Below, one piece after another: positions 1-7,997 of a stretch of 43,557 nucleotides of DNA. The stretch is from an uncultured Clostridia bacterium. GTDB taxonomy: Bacteria > Bacillota > Clostridia > UBA1381. Each line of letters opens with the position of its first letter. The first letter of the stretch is position 1. The position numbers and the translations under genes were made by a program. Under the pieces are notes generated by a model. The model was not told where the DNA came from. It did not search any database and saw only the letters and a program-made list of their open reading frames with translations. The stretch covers positions 1-43,557 of the forward strand of contig CAKSOE010000027.1 in assembly GCA_934476675.1 (NCBI GenBank), read 5' to 3'.

Positions 1-75
1 GAACACAGAAGTTAAGCTCCTTAACGTCGATGGTACTTGGCGGGTGACTGCCCGGGAGAGTAGAAAGTTGCCGGA
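1..75 (+). rRNA. rrf: 5S ribosomal RNA, 3' part (5' end outside window)
   Basis: The first 75 bases match the conserved 3' two-thirds of bacterial 5S rRNA: the GAACACAGAAGTTAAGCTC block, the GATGGTACTTGG segment and the GGGAGAGTAG arm, closing with TTGCCGG. The 5' end lies outside the window. Two tRNA genes follow directly, which fits the end of an rRNA operon. Confidence 0.9.
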
Positions 76-77
76 AC

Positions 78-104
78 AATCATTCTTTATTGAATGATTC
101 TTTT
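78..104 (+). terminator. Hairpin with short T-tract after 5S rRNA
   Basis: AATCATTC (78-85) pairs perfectly with GAATGATT (92-99) around a 6-base loop and is followed by CTTTT. It could be a weak terminator or a processing hairpin. The tRNA starts only two bases later, so read-through into the tRNAs is likely. Confidence 0.5.
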
Positions 105-105
105 C

Positions 106-180
106 GGCCCGTTGGTCAAGAGGTTAAGACACGGCCCTTTCACGGCTGTAACGCGAGTTCGATTCTCGCACGGGTCACCA
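106..180 (+). tRNA. tRNA-Glu (anticodon UUC)
   Basis: A full cloverleaf is visible. The acceptor GGCCCGT pairs with ACGGGTC (one G-U), the anticodon loop CTTTCAC presents TTC, the T-loop is GTTCGATTC, and CCA is encoded at 178-180. The gene sits directly behind the 5S rRNA, as in many Firmicutes rRNA operons. Confidence 0.95.
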
Positions 181-185
181 ATAAT

Positions 186-218
186 CAAGCAGTCTTTCAT
201 TATGGAAGGCTGCTTGAA
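186..218 (+). other. Hairpin between the two tRNA genes
   Basis: TCAAGCAGTCTTTC is followed after five bases by GGAAGGCTGCTTGA, giving a 14-bp stem with two G-U pairs. No T-tract follows, so it looks more like an RNA-processing or spacing hairpin than an efficient terminator. Confidence 0.5.
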
Positions 219-231
219 TAATATAATTTAA

Positions 232-308
232 GGGCCATTAGCTCAGTTGGTTAGAGCATCCGGCTCATAACCGGACGGTCTGGGGTTCGAGTCCCTGATG
301 GCCCACCA
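232..308 (+). tRNA. tRNA with CAU anticodon (elongator Met or Ile2)
   Basis: The acceptor GGGCCAT pairs with ATGGCCC, the D-arm is GCTCAGTTGGTTAGAGC, the anticodon stem CCGG/CCGG encloses CTCATAA (anticodon CAT), the T-arm contains GGTTCGAGTCC, and CCA is encoded at 306-308. It is not an initiator, because the acceptor begins with a normal G-C pair and the anticodon stem lacks the three G-C pairs. Elongator Met and lysidine-modified Ile2 cannot be told apart by eye. Confidence 0.9.
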
Positions 309-335
309 TAGGTCAACGATAAAGTTGATACAAGA

Positions 336-365
336 AAAATCGCTTGATTTCAAGCGATTTTTTGC
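336..365 (+). terminator. Rho-independent terminator of the rRNA/tRNA unit
   Basis: AAATCGCTTG (337-346), loop ATTT, CAAGCGATTT (351-360), then more Ts. This is a perfect 10-bp stem with a T-tract 28 bases after the last tRNA. Confidence 0.85.
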
Positions 366-492
366 ATTTCAGGCACAATTTTGAGTCTCTCAAACCACTG
401 ACTTGCAACGGGGGAGTTGCGCTTTGCACCCCCCCTGCACACAATTTGGCAAAATATCGGCAGTTTCAAGGTGCTTTGCCCCCCTTCTGGCA

Positions 493-1185
493 TTAAGCCG
501 CTTGTGTGGCGTTTTTGAAGAAAGCAGAAGCAATATCAGTGTATTGCTGCCACATATCACTTACGAAGTATCGAACGCGTTTACGGCTTTTGGAATCCCA
601 TTGTTTCAGGTAGTCAATAAGCTGCTGCTGACTTCTGTCGGGCAGAATGTCAAGTACGCGTTTAGATGCAGGATCGGTGATGATGCACTGATATTTGATA
701 TTGCCGGTATTGCCCTTAAATTCGTCGATGGCGAATACATGAGGAAGCTTCTTGGGACGAGGGAAGCTCAGTATATCGAAAACCCGTATAACTGTGGAAA
801 CAGACAGATTAACGGATTTAGCGACGGAAGTGAAAGAACATTCACTTCTGAGCTGATTGATTATATGAGCAACCAAGCGGCTTGTCATGCGGTGGTATCG
901 CGGGACAAAGGGATGCTGCTCGGAGAAGCATTTGCCGCAATGGGGACAGCGGTATCGTCTGCGTCTGTAATTGAGGATAACAGACTGCCCGAAAGCGGGA
1001 ATATCTTTAATAAGCTGTTTGCGGTAGTCGTGGATATATGAGGTGTGAGTACCGCAGTGAGGGCAGGCATGAGGAGTTACAGGCATTTCAATGTCAATCA
1101 TGGTGAAAGAGTGAACAGAAGTCACCTTTTTAACCAAAACCCCTTGCAAATTCAGCAGTTTTTGTGTATAATCAGTATAGAGCAT
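493..1185 (-). pseudogene. ISL3-family transposase, 3'-truncated
   Basis: The 230 residues resemble the N-terminal half of ISL3-family transposases (usually about 400 aa). They contain a zinc-binding N-terminus with CPHCG near residue 41 and a second CPHCGKC near residue 80, a helix-turn-helix segment around 110-140, and the start of the DDE nuclease with Asp154 (AIDEFKG) and Asp210 (SDMWQQY). The third acidic residue and the C-terminal half are missing, since the frame stops just after FFKNA. The start at 1185 is chosen because AGGAGG lies eight bases upstream; the in-frame ATG at 1224 lacks such a site. A TATAAT box (minus strand, 1223-1228) precedes it. Probably an inactive remnant next to the rRNA/tRNA unit. 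Confidence 0.8.
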
Positions 1186-1331
1186 AAAATGAAAACCTCC
1201 TAATTGGTGAGTGTCTAAAACCATTATACAGGATTTTCAGAATTTATGCTCTCTTTTTTTCACCACAACATTTATTATACAGCCCATAAACATTACCCCG
1301 ATTCCTGCGCGGCATTGTATATGATTGTATC

Positions 1332-2900
1332 TTAAATCCCTTTAATGTCAGAAGGAGAAGAACCAAATACATCAATAAAATTTTTTCTAAAAGATTTTAC
1401 ATCTTTATATCCAACCATAAAAGCCACCTCATATATTTTATAATTACTGGTTTCAAGTAATTTTTTTGCGGTTTTCATGCGAAAATCTTTCAAATAATTT
1501 TTAAAAGAAATACCATTTTCTCTTAAAAATAGGCGGTTGAGATATGATGCTGAAAGATATAAGTTCTTTGAAATTTCTTCTAATGTTATAGGTTGAGAGT
1601 AGTGGGCAGAAACATACTGCTTGATTTGGTCTGATAGAATTTTCCCCCTTTTTGATGAAGTGCTTTCCATTACAAAATATTTATCTGCAAAACTGCGGCA
1701 AAGGCTTATTAATTCACTGATTGATTGAGTGTGTGATATTTTAAGGTATAAAATATTATCACTGTCAATGTCCTTTGAAGAAATTGCGGTATCTGATAAA
1801 GCAAATCCTATAATATTTTTTATGATGTTGTATATCAGATGCTTAACGTAATTTTGATCATAATATTTGTAAGAACATATCTCAGTGAATAGTCTATCTA
1901 TATATAAAAGATAGTCGTTTGCGTTTATATGCTTTATAGTCAATGACTCTTTTTCCATGTCAATCAGCGATTGGGATAAAAATATGTTTTTCTTCTCCTG
2001 TTCTATTGTCAGATAAGGAAGTACTGAACTTTGTAAAAAACAGAAAGAGTACTTAAAACAATATTTTGCATGTGATGCCAAAATAGGCAGTACATGGACT
2101 GAATCGGAAATTTCACTTATACAAATGAAAAATATTATGCTGCCTAACAGTTCATCTTTAATTATATTACATATATTATTTAAAGAAGTATAATCTTTAT
2201 TTTCCAGTAAAATCAAGAAATATATGCGGCTGTCGGAAAAATGAGTATGAAAGCATTTGGCATACTTTTTTTCAAAAACATCTACTACTCGGTTTTTAAA
2301 CGCATTTAAGCTTTTCATACTGATTGATTGCACAAGCTTATCATAATTGAATATTTGGAAGCGTATAACAACATAAAAATCCGAGTTTAGATTGAGAGCA
2401 AATTCTTGTTGTTTTTCGTACATATCATTATTATAAAAACCGGGATCATGAAGAATCTGTTCAATAAGAACAGATTTTAGAACATCCTGCTTTTGTTTAC
2501 TGTCATTTATAGAGTTTAATATATTCTTGCAGGCAGATTTAGCCCTTTTTAAAGTGTCTATAATTTCATCCGGCATAATCGGCTTTATAAGATAATCAAA
2601 TATCTGATATTTAATAGCTTCTTTGGCATGCTGAAAATCATCATGGCCGGATATTATGATTATGATTGGAGAATAGTTGGGTATGGAGTGAAGCTTATCA
2701 ATCATTTGAAATCCTGAAGCTTTCGGCATACTTATGTCACATAATATAATGTCCGGACGGCTGTTTGAGATTAAATCAAAGCCGGCTTGACCATCATTAG
2801 CAGAACCCAGTATAATAATTTGAGAATCTTGTTTTTTTATATAATTGCATAATCCTAAGATTACATCCTGATCGTCATCAATAATAACCAGCTTATACAT
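1332..2900 (-). CDS. Response regulator, REC + AraC-type DNA-binding domain (YesN-like)
   Basis: A cytoplasmic transcription regulator of 522 aa. Residues 1-115 form a receiver domain with Asp9-Asp10 for magnesium, phospho-acceptor Asp55 (ILCDISMPK) and Lys106 (YLIKP). Residues about 420-522 form a tandem helix-turn-helix AraC domain (LEEISKNLYLS followed by VGYKDVKSFRKNF). The ~300-residue middle has no recognised motif, as is common in YesN-type regulators. GGAGG lies ten bases before the start. The gene follows its kinase after 15 bp, so the two are co-transcribed. It is the likely activator of the divergent sugar operon; the direct repeat at 4760-4800 is its best candidate site. Confidence 0.88.
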   Translation of the reverse strand: MYKLVIIDDDQDVILGLCNYIKKQDSQIIILGSANDGQAGFDLISNSRPDIILCDISMPKASGFQMIDKLHSIPNYSPIIIIISGHDDFQHAKEAIKYQIFDYLIKPIMPDEIIDTLKRAKSACKNILNSINDSKQKQDVLKSVLIEQILHDPGFYNNDMYEKQQEFALNLNSDFYVVIRFQIFNYDKLVQSISMKSLNAFKNRVVDVFEKKYAKCFHTHFSDSRIYFLILLENKDYTSLNNICNIIKDELLGSIIFFICISEISDSVHVLPILASHAKYCFKYSFCFLQSSVLPYLTIEQEKKNIFLSQSLIDMEKESLTIKHINANDYLLYIDRLFTEICSYKYYDQNYVKHLIYNIIKNIIGFALSDTAISSKDIDSDNILYLKISHTQSISELISLCRSFADKYFVMESTSSKRGKILSDQIKQYVSAHYSQPITLEEISKNLYLSASYLNRLFLRENGISFKNYLKDFRMKTAKKLLETSNYKIYEVAFMVGYKDVKSFRKNFIDVFGSSPSDIKGI

Positions 2901-2915
2901 TGCCCATGACCTCCA

Positions 2916-4670
2916 TTAAGAAATATAATCAGAATCTGACCCTGTGTGCGAATAGCAAATTGGTAATGTGACTATTGCCGTGGTACGGTTTGAATTGTTA
3001 CTTGAAAATGTAATTCCGTATTCACTGCCGCAAAGAAGCTTTATTCTGTCATTTAAGTTTTGTATACCATATTTTTCACTATGATAGGCATTGCTGTTAA
3101 GCTTATCAAGCGTATATGGATCTATCCCGCTGCCATTGTCAGTTATAAAAATTTTTATATTTTCATCTGCTTCCGCAGTAATTGTTATTTTCCCTTTTCG
3201 TGATAAGTCATAAAATCCGTGAATTATTGAATTTTCAACTAAGGGCTGTAAAATGAATTTAGGTATTTCAAAATCTCCGAATTTTTCAGGAACATCAATC
3301 GAGAAGGTGAATTCTGTTTTGGTACAAAGGTTTTGTAAATCCATATATAAATTGATATATGTAAGTTCACAATCAAGAGTAGTATAAACAGATTTAAAGT
3401 TATAATTCATTTTGCAAAGCTTTGAAAGCTTGCCTATAATTTCACATATCTCTGGTTGATCGGCATTAAAGGATTTCCATAGAATGGTGTTCAATGTATT
3501 GTACAGGAAATGCGGTGAAATTTGAGCAAGCAGAGACTTAATTTCAGCTTCCTGTTTCTGTTTTTGACTCGCCTTAATCTGAATTATAAGCTGTTCATTT
3601 TTTATCAACAGAGCGTTATATGTTTCATAAACATTATCTATTTCTATCGGAGTATTGGCAGCATAACTGACAGATGTAGAATTGAGCATAGCATTGGACA
3701 GCGTATTAATAGGTTCAGTTATGGTATGAGCCTTTTTCTTTGAATATATTATTGAAAAAAGTATATATGCTGAAAGGAGTAATACAGAAATCGCAGCAAC
3801 AGGAAATCTGTAACGGGAAATTATATTGTATGGAACAAATTGAATAACTCTCCACCCCTGTTTTCCGGATGTGCTGCAAGTAACCAGATATTTCTTGCCG
3901 AGTATGTATTTTGGAGCGTAACCGGAAGAGGGAACTTTAATTAAATCTGACGGAACATCTAATTGAGAGTCATTCGCAGTCTGTTCGGAAGCAATGATTT
4001 TGCCGGTATTATCAGTAATCATCAATGGTGCCGATATATGGTTATAAGGGTTTTGAAGTTTTTGGAAAAGTATATTTTTGGCAATATCTATACACAGAAA
4101 TCCAATGTTTTTTCCATCGGCGGAAATAGGAATACATATGGCAATCAGATTTGTGTCTTTGTATAACGTTGTGGTATTTGACAGTCCATAATCTGTCAGA
4201 ATAAATGCAGAAGCAGCTTTAAAATGCTTTGACCATTCTTCGCTTTGTGAATTAATATATGAGATTGAGCGGAATGTGCTGTTCTGTTCTTCCTGACCGG
4301 GAAGAAGAATACGGATGTGAGCAATTTCAGGATGTGAATACCAGTAATTTTTTAACAATTCGGTTATTACCGAATCAGCATCAACTTTTTCAGATGGAGA
4401 ACCGGACAAAAAGTGACGCAAGTTATATAATATTGTATTATTTTCTGCAAGGGAATAGCAAAGACTGATATCATCCTGCATAAAATTCTCTATTATTAAT
4501 CCATTGTTTGTGACAGAAAAAAGAGCTTCTTTTGAGTGAGAGCGTACAAACAAAGCATCTATTAATGTAGATGCCAAAAGCAATATTGCTGAAAATGATA
4601 AAATGATACACCATATATAAGATGAAAATATAATATTATAAAGATTTTTTTTCTTTTTAATTTTTTGCAT
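2916..4670 (-). CDS. Membrane sensor histidine kinase (YesM/LytS-type)
   Basis: A 584-aa sensor for an extracellular signal, probably a glycan or its breakdown products. Membrane segments lie at about 14-42 and 289-309, enclosing a ~245-residue outer sensor domain. A linker with TITEPI (about 316-321) leads into a coiled segment and the His_kinase domain with phospho-acceptor His387 in ISPHFLYN. The ATP-binding N-box is QPLVENSIIHG (475-485) and the G-box is DNGSGI (511-516). The pair of this kinase type with an AraC regulator is typical of sugar-uptake loci in Firmicutes. It is transcribed leftward from the promoter at 4709-4737, divergently from the sugar operon. Confidence 0.88.
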   Translation of the reverse strand: MQKIKKKKNLYNIIFSSYIWCIILSFSAILLLASTLIDALFVRSHSKEALFSVTNNGLIIENFMQDDISLCYSLAENNTILYNLRHFLSGSPSEKVDADSVITELLKNYWYSHPEIAHIRILLPGQEEQNSTFRSISYINSQSEEWSKHFKAASAFILTDYGLSNTTTLYKDTNLIAICIPISADGKNIGFLCIDIAKNILFQKLQNPYNHISAPLMITDNTGKIIASEQTANDSQLDVPSDLIKVPSSGYAPKYILGKKYLVTCSTSGKQGWRVIQFVPYNIISRYRFPVAAISVLLLSAYILFSIIYSKKKAHTITEPINTLSNAMLNSTSVSYAANTPIEIDNVYETYNALLIKNEQLIIQIKASQKQKQEAEIKSLLAQISPHFLYNTLNTILWKSFNADQPEICEIIGKLSKLCKMNYNFKSVYTTLDCELTYINLYMDLQNLCTKTEFTFSIDVPEKFGDFEIPKFILQPLVENSIIHGFYDLSRKGKITITAEADENIKIFITDNGSGIDPYTLDKLNSNAYHSEKYGIQNLNDRIKLLCGSEYGITFSSNNSNRTTAIVTLPICYSHTGSDSDYIS

Positions 4671-4708
4671 GATAAAAACCAGCCATTCGTTATAATTTAG
4701 TATGTATT

Positions 4709-4737
4709 ATTATACTACATTCAATAAAAAAAATCAA
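4709..4737 (-). promoter_or_regulatory. SigA-type promoter of the kinase-regulator operon
   Basis: On the minus strand, TTGATT (4732-4737) is followed after exactly 17 bases by TATAAT (4709-4714). The -10 box is 39 bases upstream of the kinase start codon, leaving room for a short leader. Confidence 0.7.
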
Positions 4738-4744
4738 TAAATAT

Positions 4745-4757
4745 CGGCAACATGCCG
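4745..4757. promoter_or_regulatory. Short inverted repeat between divergent promoters
   Basis: CGGCA-ACA-TGCCG is a perfect 5-bp inverted repeat just upstream of the direct repeat and behind the minus-strand promoter. It may be an accessory operator, but it is short enough to occur by chance. Confidence 0.3.
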
Positions 4758-4759
4758 AA

Positions 4760-4800
4760 AAAGGTCATTTTGCCCCTTTTGAAAAGACGGTTTACCCCCT
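4760..4800. promoter_or_regulatory. Direct repeat, candidate AraC-type regulator binding site
   Basis: Two 18-base half-sites, 4760-4777 and 4783-4800, share AAAG at one end and CCCCT at the other, with TTT in between. They are 23 bp apart start to start, about two helical turns. The downstream copy touches the first base of the -35 box at 4800. This geometry is what AraC-family activators use, so the divergently encoded regulator is the obvious candidate protein. The binding is inferred. Confidence 0.5.
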
Positions 4801-4828
4801 CGACAATAAAAAAGAAAGCAATTATAAT
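4800..4828 (+). promoter_or_regulatory. SigA-type promoter of the glycan-utilisation operon
   Basis: TCGACA (4800-4805, five of six consensus bases) is followed after exactly 17 bases by TATAAT (4823-4828). It faces the esterase and transporter genes and is preceded by the direct repeat. Confidence 0.7.
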
Positions 4829-4907
4829 ATAAATATCAATAGATTTGAGTGCTTGAGTGTATAGTGTCGCCTGTAAACATCTTGAATGTAGCATGGGAGG
4901 TAGGAAA

Positions 4908-5558
4908 ATGAATTTAGAAAACAAAAAAGTGTTTTTTCTGGGAGATAGCATAACGGAAGGAGAGGGGACATCCTCATTTGAACACTGTTATGTTTCAGTA
5001 TTTGAGCAGTTGTCAAAAGCATGTGTTAAAAACTACGGAGTCAATGGAATGAGAATTGCGAAACAAAAAGTTACAAGCAATGGTGAAAATGCGGTTCAAG
5101 ACTTTGTTTCAAAAGTGGATGAAATGAAGGATGATGCCGATGTGGTTGTGGTTTTTGGAGGAACAAATGATTTTGGACACAGTGCGGCAATAGGCAGCAT
5201 GGAATCAAGAAGTGAATATACTTTTTACGGTGCTATGCATGTGCTGTGCAGTAAACTTATAAAAAAATATCCCAGGGCGGAAATTGTATTTATTACGCCG
5301 CTTCATCGTATCGGAGAGGATGAAGCAAGACAGGAATGTGGTTTAAAACAGGAAGTGCGTCTTTCTGATTATGTTAAGATTATTAGAGAAGTGACGGAAT
5401 ATTATTCATTGCCGCTGCTTGATTTGTTCAGAATGGGAGGATTACAGCCCAATATTGATATTATCAGAGAGCTGTATATGCCTGATGGGTTGCACCCGTC
5501 GGATGCAGGGGCTGAGAAAGTTGCGGAAAAAATATATCATTTTTTAATTAACTTATAA
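4908..5558 (+). CDS. SGNH/GDSL-family esterase
   Basis: A 216-aa hydrolase without signal peptide, so presumably cytoplasmic. The SGNH blocks are visible: GDSIT with nucleophile Ser14, the Gly region around 45-48 (YGVNG), block III GGTND (84-88) and DGLHPS with Asp193 and His196. Enzymes of this fold in sugar loci usually remove acetyl or other acyl groups from oligosaccharides. The start at 4908 is set by GGGAGG 8-13 bases upstream; an upstream in-frame start lacks a site and would add a non-homologous stretch. First gene of the operon. The substrate is not deducible. Confidence 0.85.
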   Translation: MNLENKKVFFLGDSITEGEGTSSFEHCYVSVFEQLSKACVKNYGVNGMRIAKQKVTSNGENAVQDFVSKVDEMKDDADVVVVFGGTNDFGHSAAIGSMESRSEYTFYGAMHVLCSKLIKKYPRAEIVFITPLHRIGEDEARQECGLKQEVRLSDYVKIIREVTEYYSLPLLDLFRMGGLQPNIDIIRELYMPDGLHPSDAGAEKVAEKIYHFLINL

Positions 5559-5636
5559 CAATCGTATCATGTATTTTGATTTTGACTTGATTATAATAGC
5601 ACATAAAATTAATTTAAAAAAAGGAGAGTGTTTGAT

Positions 5637-7025
5637 ATGAAAATGTTAAGCAGAAAAATTGTATGTATGTGTGTAGCATTGTGTTCGATAGGGACAATGC
5701 TGGGGGGCTGTGCTGAAAAGAAAACAGCTGAAAGTGATAAGATCACTTTAACTTTATGGACAAAACCCACTCAGGATGCAAAGGATTACGTAGTAGCGAT
5801 GCATGACAGGACTATGGAAGCTTTGCGAAAAGAGTTCCCGGACATTAATTTTGAGGAAAAGATTCCGCCGCAGGGAGGAACGGATTACCGACAGGAATAT
5901 GATAAGGCTTTGATGGCGGGAACGGCACCGGCATTTACAGATGTTTTTTCATATACAGATATTCCGTCGAGGATTGAAAATGAAACAATTGCGGATATTA
6001 CAAAATATGTAGCAGATTGGGATTTGAAAAAAGAGGGAAAGTTAATTGATACCTTTGATGATGCAATTTCAAAAGACGGAAAATGGTATGCGATACCATA
6101 TAAAGCGTATACTCAGGCAACGTTGGTAGGGAAAAAACCGGTAGAGGCTGCCGGCGGCGATATGAATAATTTGCCTTCAACATGGAAGGAATTTGCGGAG
6201 TTTGGCGAGAAAGCAACAGATTTAAGTATTCCAAGATTGGGATATGCAATGCTTGGAATGGACTGGTGTGCTTGGCCATATACGGCATGGGTGTGGTCAG
6301 CCGGTGGTGATATGGTTGAAAAAAACAGTGACGGCACGTACAGAATAGCGTTTAATGATGAAGCAGGTGTAGATGCGGCGGAATTTCTGAATCAGATGAT
6401 CTGGAAATACAAGATGACACAAAAAGATGTTTTGTTGGGTTTGGAAGATTTACGTAAATTAAGTCTGAATGGTACAGCGTGCTTTGCGTGGATGAATTTT
6501 GCTGAATTGAAAAAGGAAACGATTGAAGACAATGGTCTTTCAAGAACTGATTTCAGTGTGATGCCGATGCCGGTTAAGGATTCATCAATACCTCGTCCTG
6601 CTCTGTCGGGAGGAGAAGTGGTGACGTTTAATCCGAAACTGACCGAAGCAGAACTTGAAGCGGCTATTAAGGTTGCAAAATGGTACTATTTCAGTGATGA
6701 AAGCATGCAGCGTAATTGTGATGCTATTAAAGAATTTGGATTGAATGATACATATATTCCGGGACGTGTTGATTGGTATGAGAGAAAGCTTCAGGCAAAT
6801 GAATGGCTGACAGACGAACAAAAGCAGGCATTGCAGAGTATGGGAGAAAATGCAAAAGCAGAGCCTTATTGCGGTCATTGGTCAGATTTAAAGACCGAAC
6901 TTATTGCACCTTTACAAAAAATATATTTGACTGAGGGTATATCAAGAGATGAAATTAAAAAACTGCTTGATGAATGTGCAGATAAGCTATACACATTATA
7001 TCCTGAAACATTTAAAAAACAATAA
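5637..7025 (+). CDS. ABC sugar transporter, substrate-binding lipoprotein
   Basis: A family-1 extracellular solute-binding protein of 462 aa. A lipoprotein signal ends in MLGGC with lipidated Cys25, so the protein is anchored outside the membrane. The family pattern is clear: LTLWTKPT near the N-terminus, the DYRQEYDKALMAGTAPAF segment and later a GGEVVTF stretch. The start at 5637 is preferred over the in-frame GTG at 5628 because GGAGAG is nine bases away from it. It captures the oligosaccharide for the two permeases that follow. A stable hairpin (7036-7065) separates it from them, as expected for a component made in excess. Confidence 0.92.
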   Translation: MKMLSRKIVCMCVALCSIGTMLGGCAEKKTAESDKITLTLWTKPTQDAKDYVVAMHDRTMEALRKEFPDINFEEKIPPQGGTDYRQEYDKALMAGTAPAFTDVFSYTDIPSRIENETIADITKYVADWDLKKEGKLIDTFDDAISKDGKWYAIPYKAYTQATLVGKKPVEAAGGDMNNLPSTWKEFAEFGEKATDLSIPRLGYAMLGMDWCAWPYTAWVWSAGGDMVEKNSDGTYRIAFNDEAGVDAAEFLNQMIWKYKMTQKDVLLGLEDLRKLSLNGTACFAWMNFAELKKETIEDNGLSRTDFSVMPMPVKDSSIPRPALSGGEVVTFNPKLTEAELEAAIKVAKWYYFSDESMQRNCDAIKEFGLNDTYIPGRVDWYERKLQANEWLTDEQKQALQSMGENAKAEPYCGHWSDLKTELIAPLQKIYLTEGISRDEIKKLLDECADKLYTLYPETFKKQ

Positions 7026-7035
7026 AAACAGATTC

Positions 7036-7065
7036 ATGTGCAGGGTATTCGGATACCCTGCACAT
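7036..7065 (+). other. Intercistronic hairpin after the binding-protein gene
   Basis: ATGTGCAGGGTAT (7036-7048), loop TCGG, ATACCCTGCACAT (7053-7065) form a perfect 13-bp stem without a T-tract. It lies 11 bases after the stop codon. Such stems usually protect upstream mRNA from 3' exonucleases, raising binding-protein levels over permeases. Confidence 0.75.
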
Positions 7066-7087
7066 AAGGGTTATAGGTGATTAAATA

Positions 7088-7993
7088 ATGAAAATTAAAA
7101 CAGAAATTTCAAAAAAAAGGTCAATAAAAATGAAATGGCGAAAAGAATTGATTGCAGCCTTACTTCTGTGTCCGGCGTTGGCATCAATGGTTTTGTTTAA
7201 ATATTTTCCCATTTTATTGGGCTTTTTTGAGAGTTTTTTCAAGATGAGCATTACAAGCTTGCCCGGAAAATTTATTGGCTTTGATAATTATATAAGGGCA
7301 TTTTCAGATAAGAATTTTCTGATGTCATTTTTACACAATGCCAAAATGTTCGGTTATTCATTAATTATGAATTTTTGGGTACCGATTGTTCTGGCTATGC
7401 TCATAGATGAAACAAGAAAAGGACGAACATTTTTCAGATTGGTATATTTTATTCCGGCATGTACTCCGGCAGTGGCAATGACAGTTCTGTGGAAGTATTT
7501 TTGGCAGCCGGATTACGGACTTGCCAACTATTTTATGAAATTAATGCATTTGCCGGAACAGCTTTGGCTGAATAGCGAAAGCTTGGTATATTTTTGCATG
7601 TTCTTCCCCGGACTTATCATTTCAGGCGGAATGAATATGGTTATTTATCTGGCAGCTTTGCAGGATGTGCCGGGAGAGTTGTATGAAGCTGCTCTTATTG
7701 ACGGCGCGGGCATTAGACAGCGTATAAGATATGTAACTATTCCGGGAATTAAACATATTGTATTTTTAATGCTTACGCTCTCAATCATAGGTTCATTTAA
7801 CTTCATGGAAAATGTATTGTTGTTGACAGGAGGCGGTCCGTCAAATTCCACACAGACAATGCTGTTATATGCATATCAGCAGGCTACTAACTCAATGGAT
7901 TACAGCTATGCAATAACTATGATTGGAATTGTCTTTATAGCAACGATGATACTAACAATTGTCTTTAATAAGATAACGGCAGAGAAGGAGTAG
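7088..7993 (+). CDS. ABC sugar transporter permease (MalF/UgpA-like)
   Basis: A 301-aa inner-membrane protein with about six hydrophobic segments. The cytoplasmic EAA loop is EAALIDGAG (from Glu200), which docks the ATPase. Family: binding-protein-dependent transport permease, sugar (CUT1) branch. AGGTGAT stands upstream of the start at 7088; a second Met at 7130 is possible but less well placed. Paired with the next gene as the heterodimeric channel. The ATPase is not encoded here and is presumably a shared MsmK-type subunit encoded elsewhere. Confidence 0.92.
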   Translation: MKIKTEISKKRSIKMKWRKELIAALLLCPALASMVLFKYFPILLGFFESFFKMSITSLPGKFIGFDNYIRAFSDKNFLMSFLHNAKMFGYSLIMNFWVPIVLAMLIDETRKGRTFFRLVYFIPACTPAVAMTVLWKYFWQPDYGLANYFMKLMHLPEQLWLNSESLVYFCMFFPGLIISGGMNMVIYLAALQDVPGELYEAALIDGAGIRQRIRYVTIPGIKHIVFLMLTLSIIGSFNFMENVLLLTGGGPSNSTQTMLLYAYQQATNSMDYSYAITMIGIVFIATMILTIVFNKITAEKE

Positions 7994-7997
7994 GGTT

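Noticed and set aside
406..421. GCAAC/GTTGC inverted repeat as an IS terminal repeat
   Set aside because: Only 5 bp, with no matching copy at the other transposase flank near 1250-1300.
403..1041. 212-aa plus-strand frame
   Set aside because: It is the antisense shadow of the transposase; it has no ribosome site and no recognisable domain.
5592..5597. TATAAT before the binding-protein gene as a second promoter
   Set aside because: No acceptable -35 box lies 16-18 bases upstream, and the region is A/T-rich enough for chance matches.
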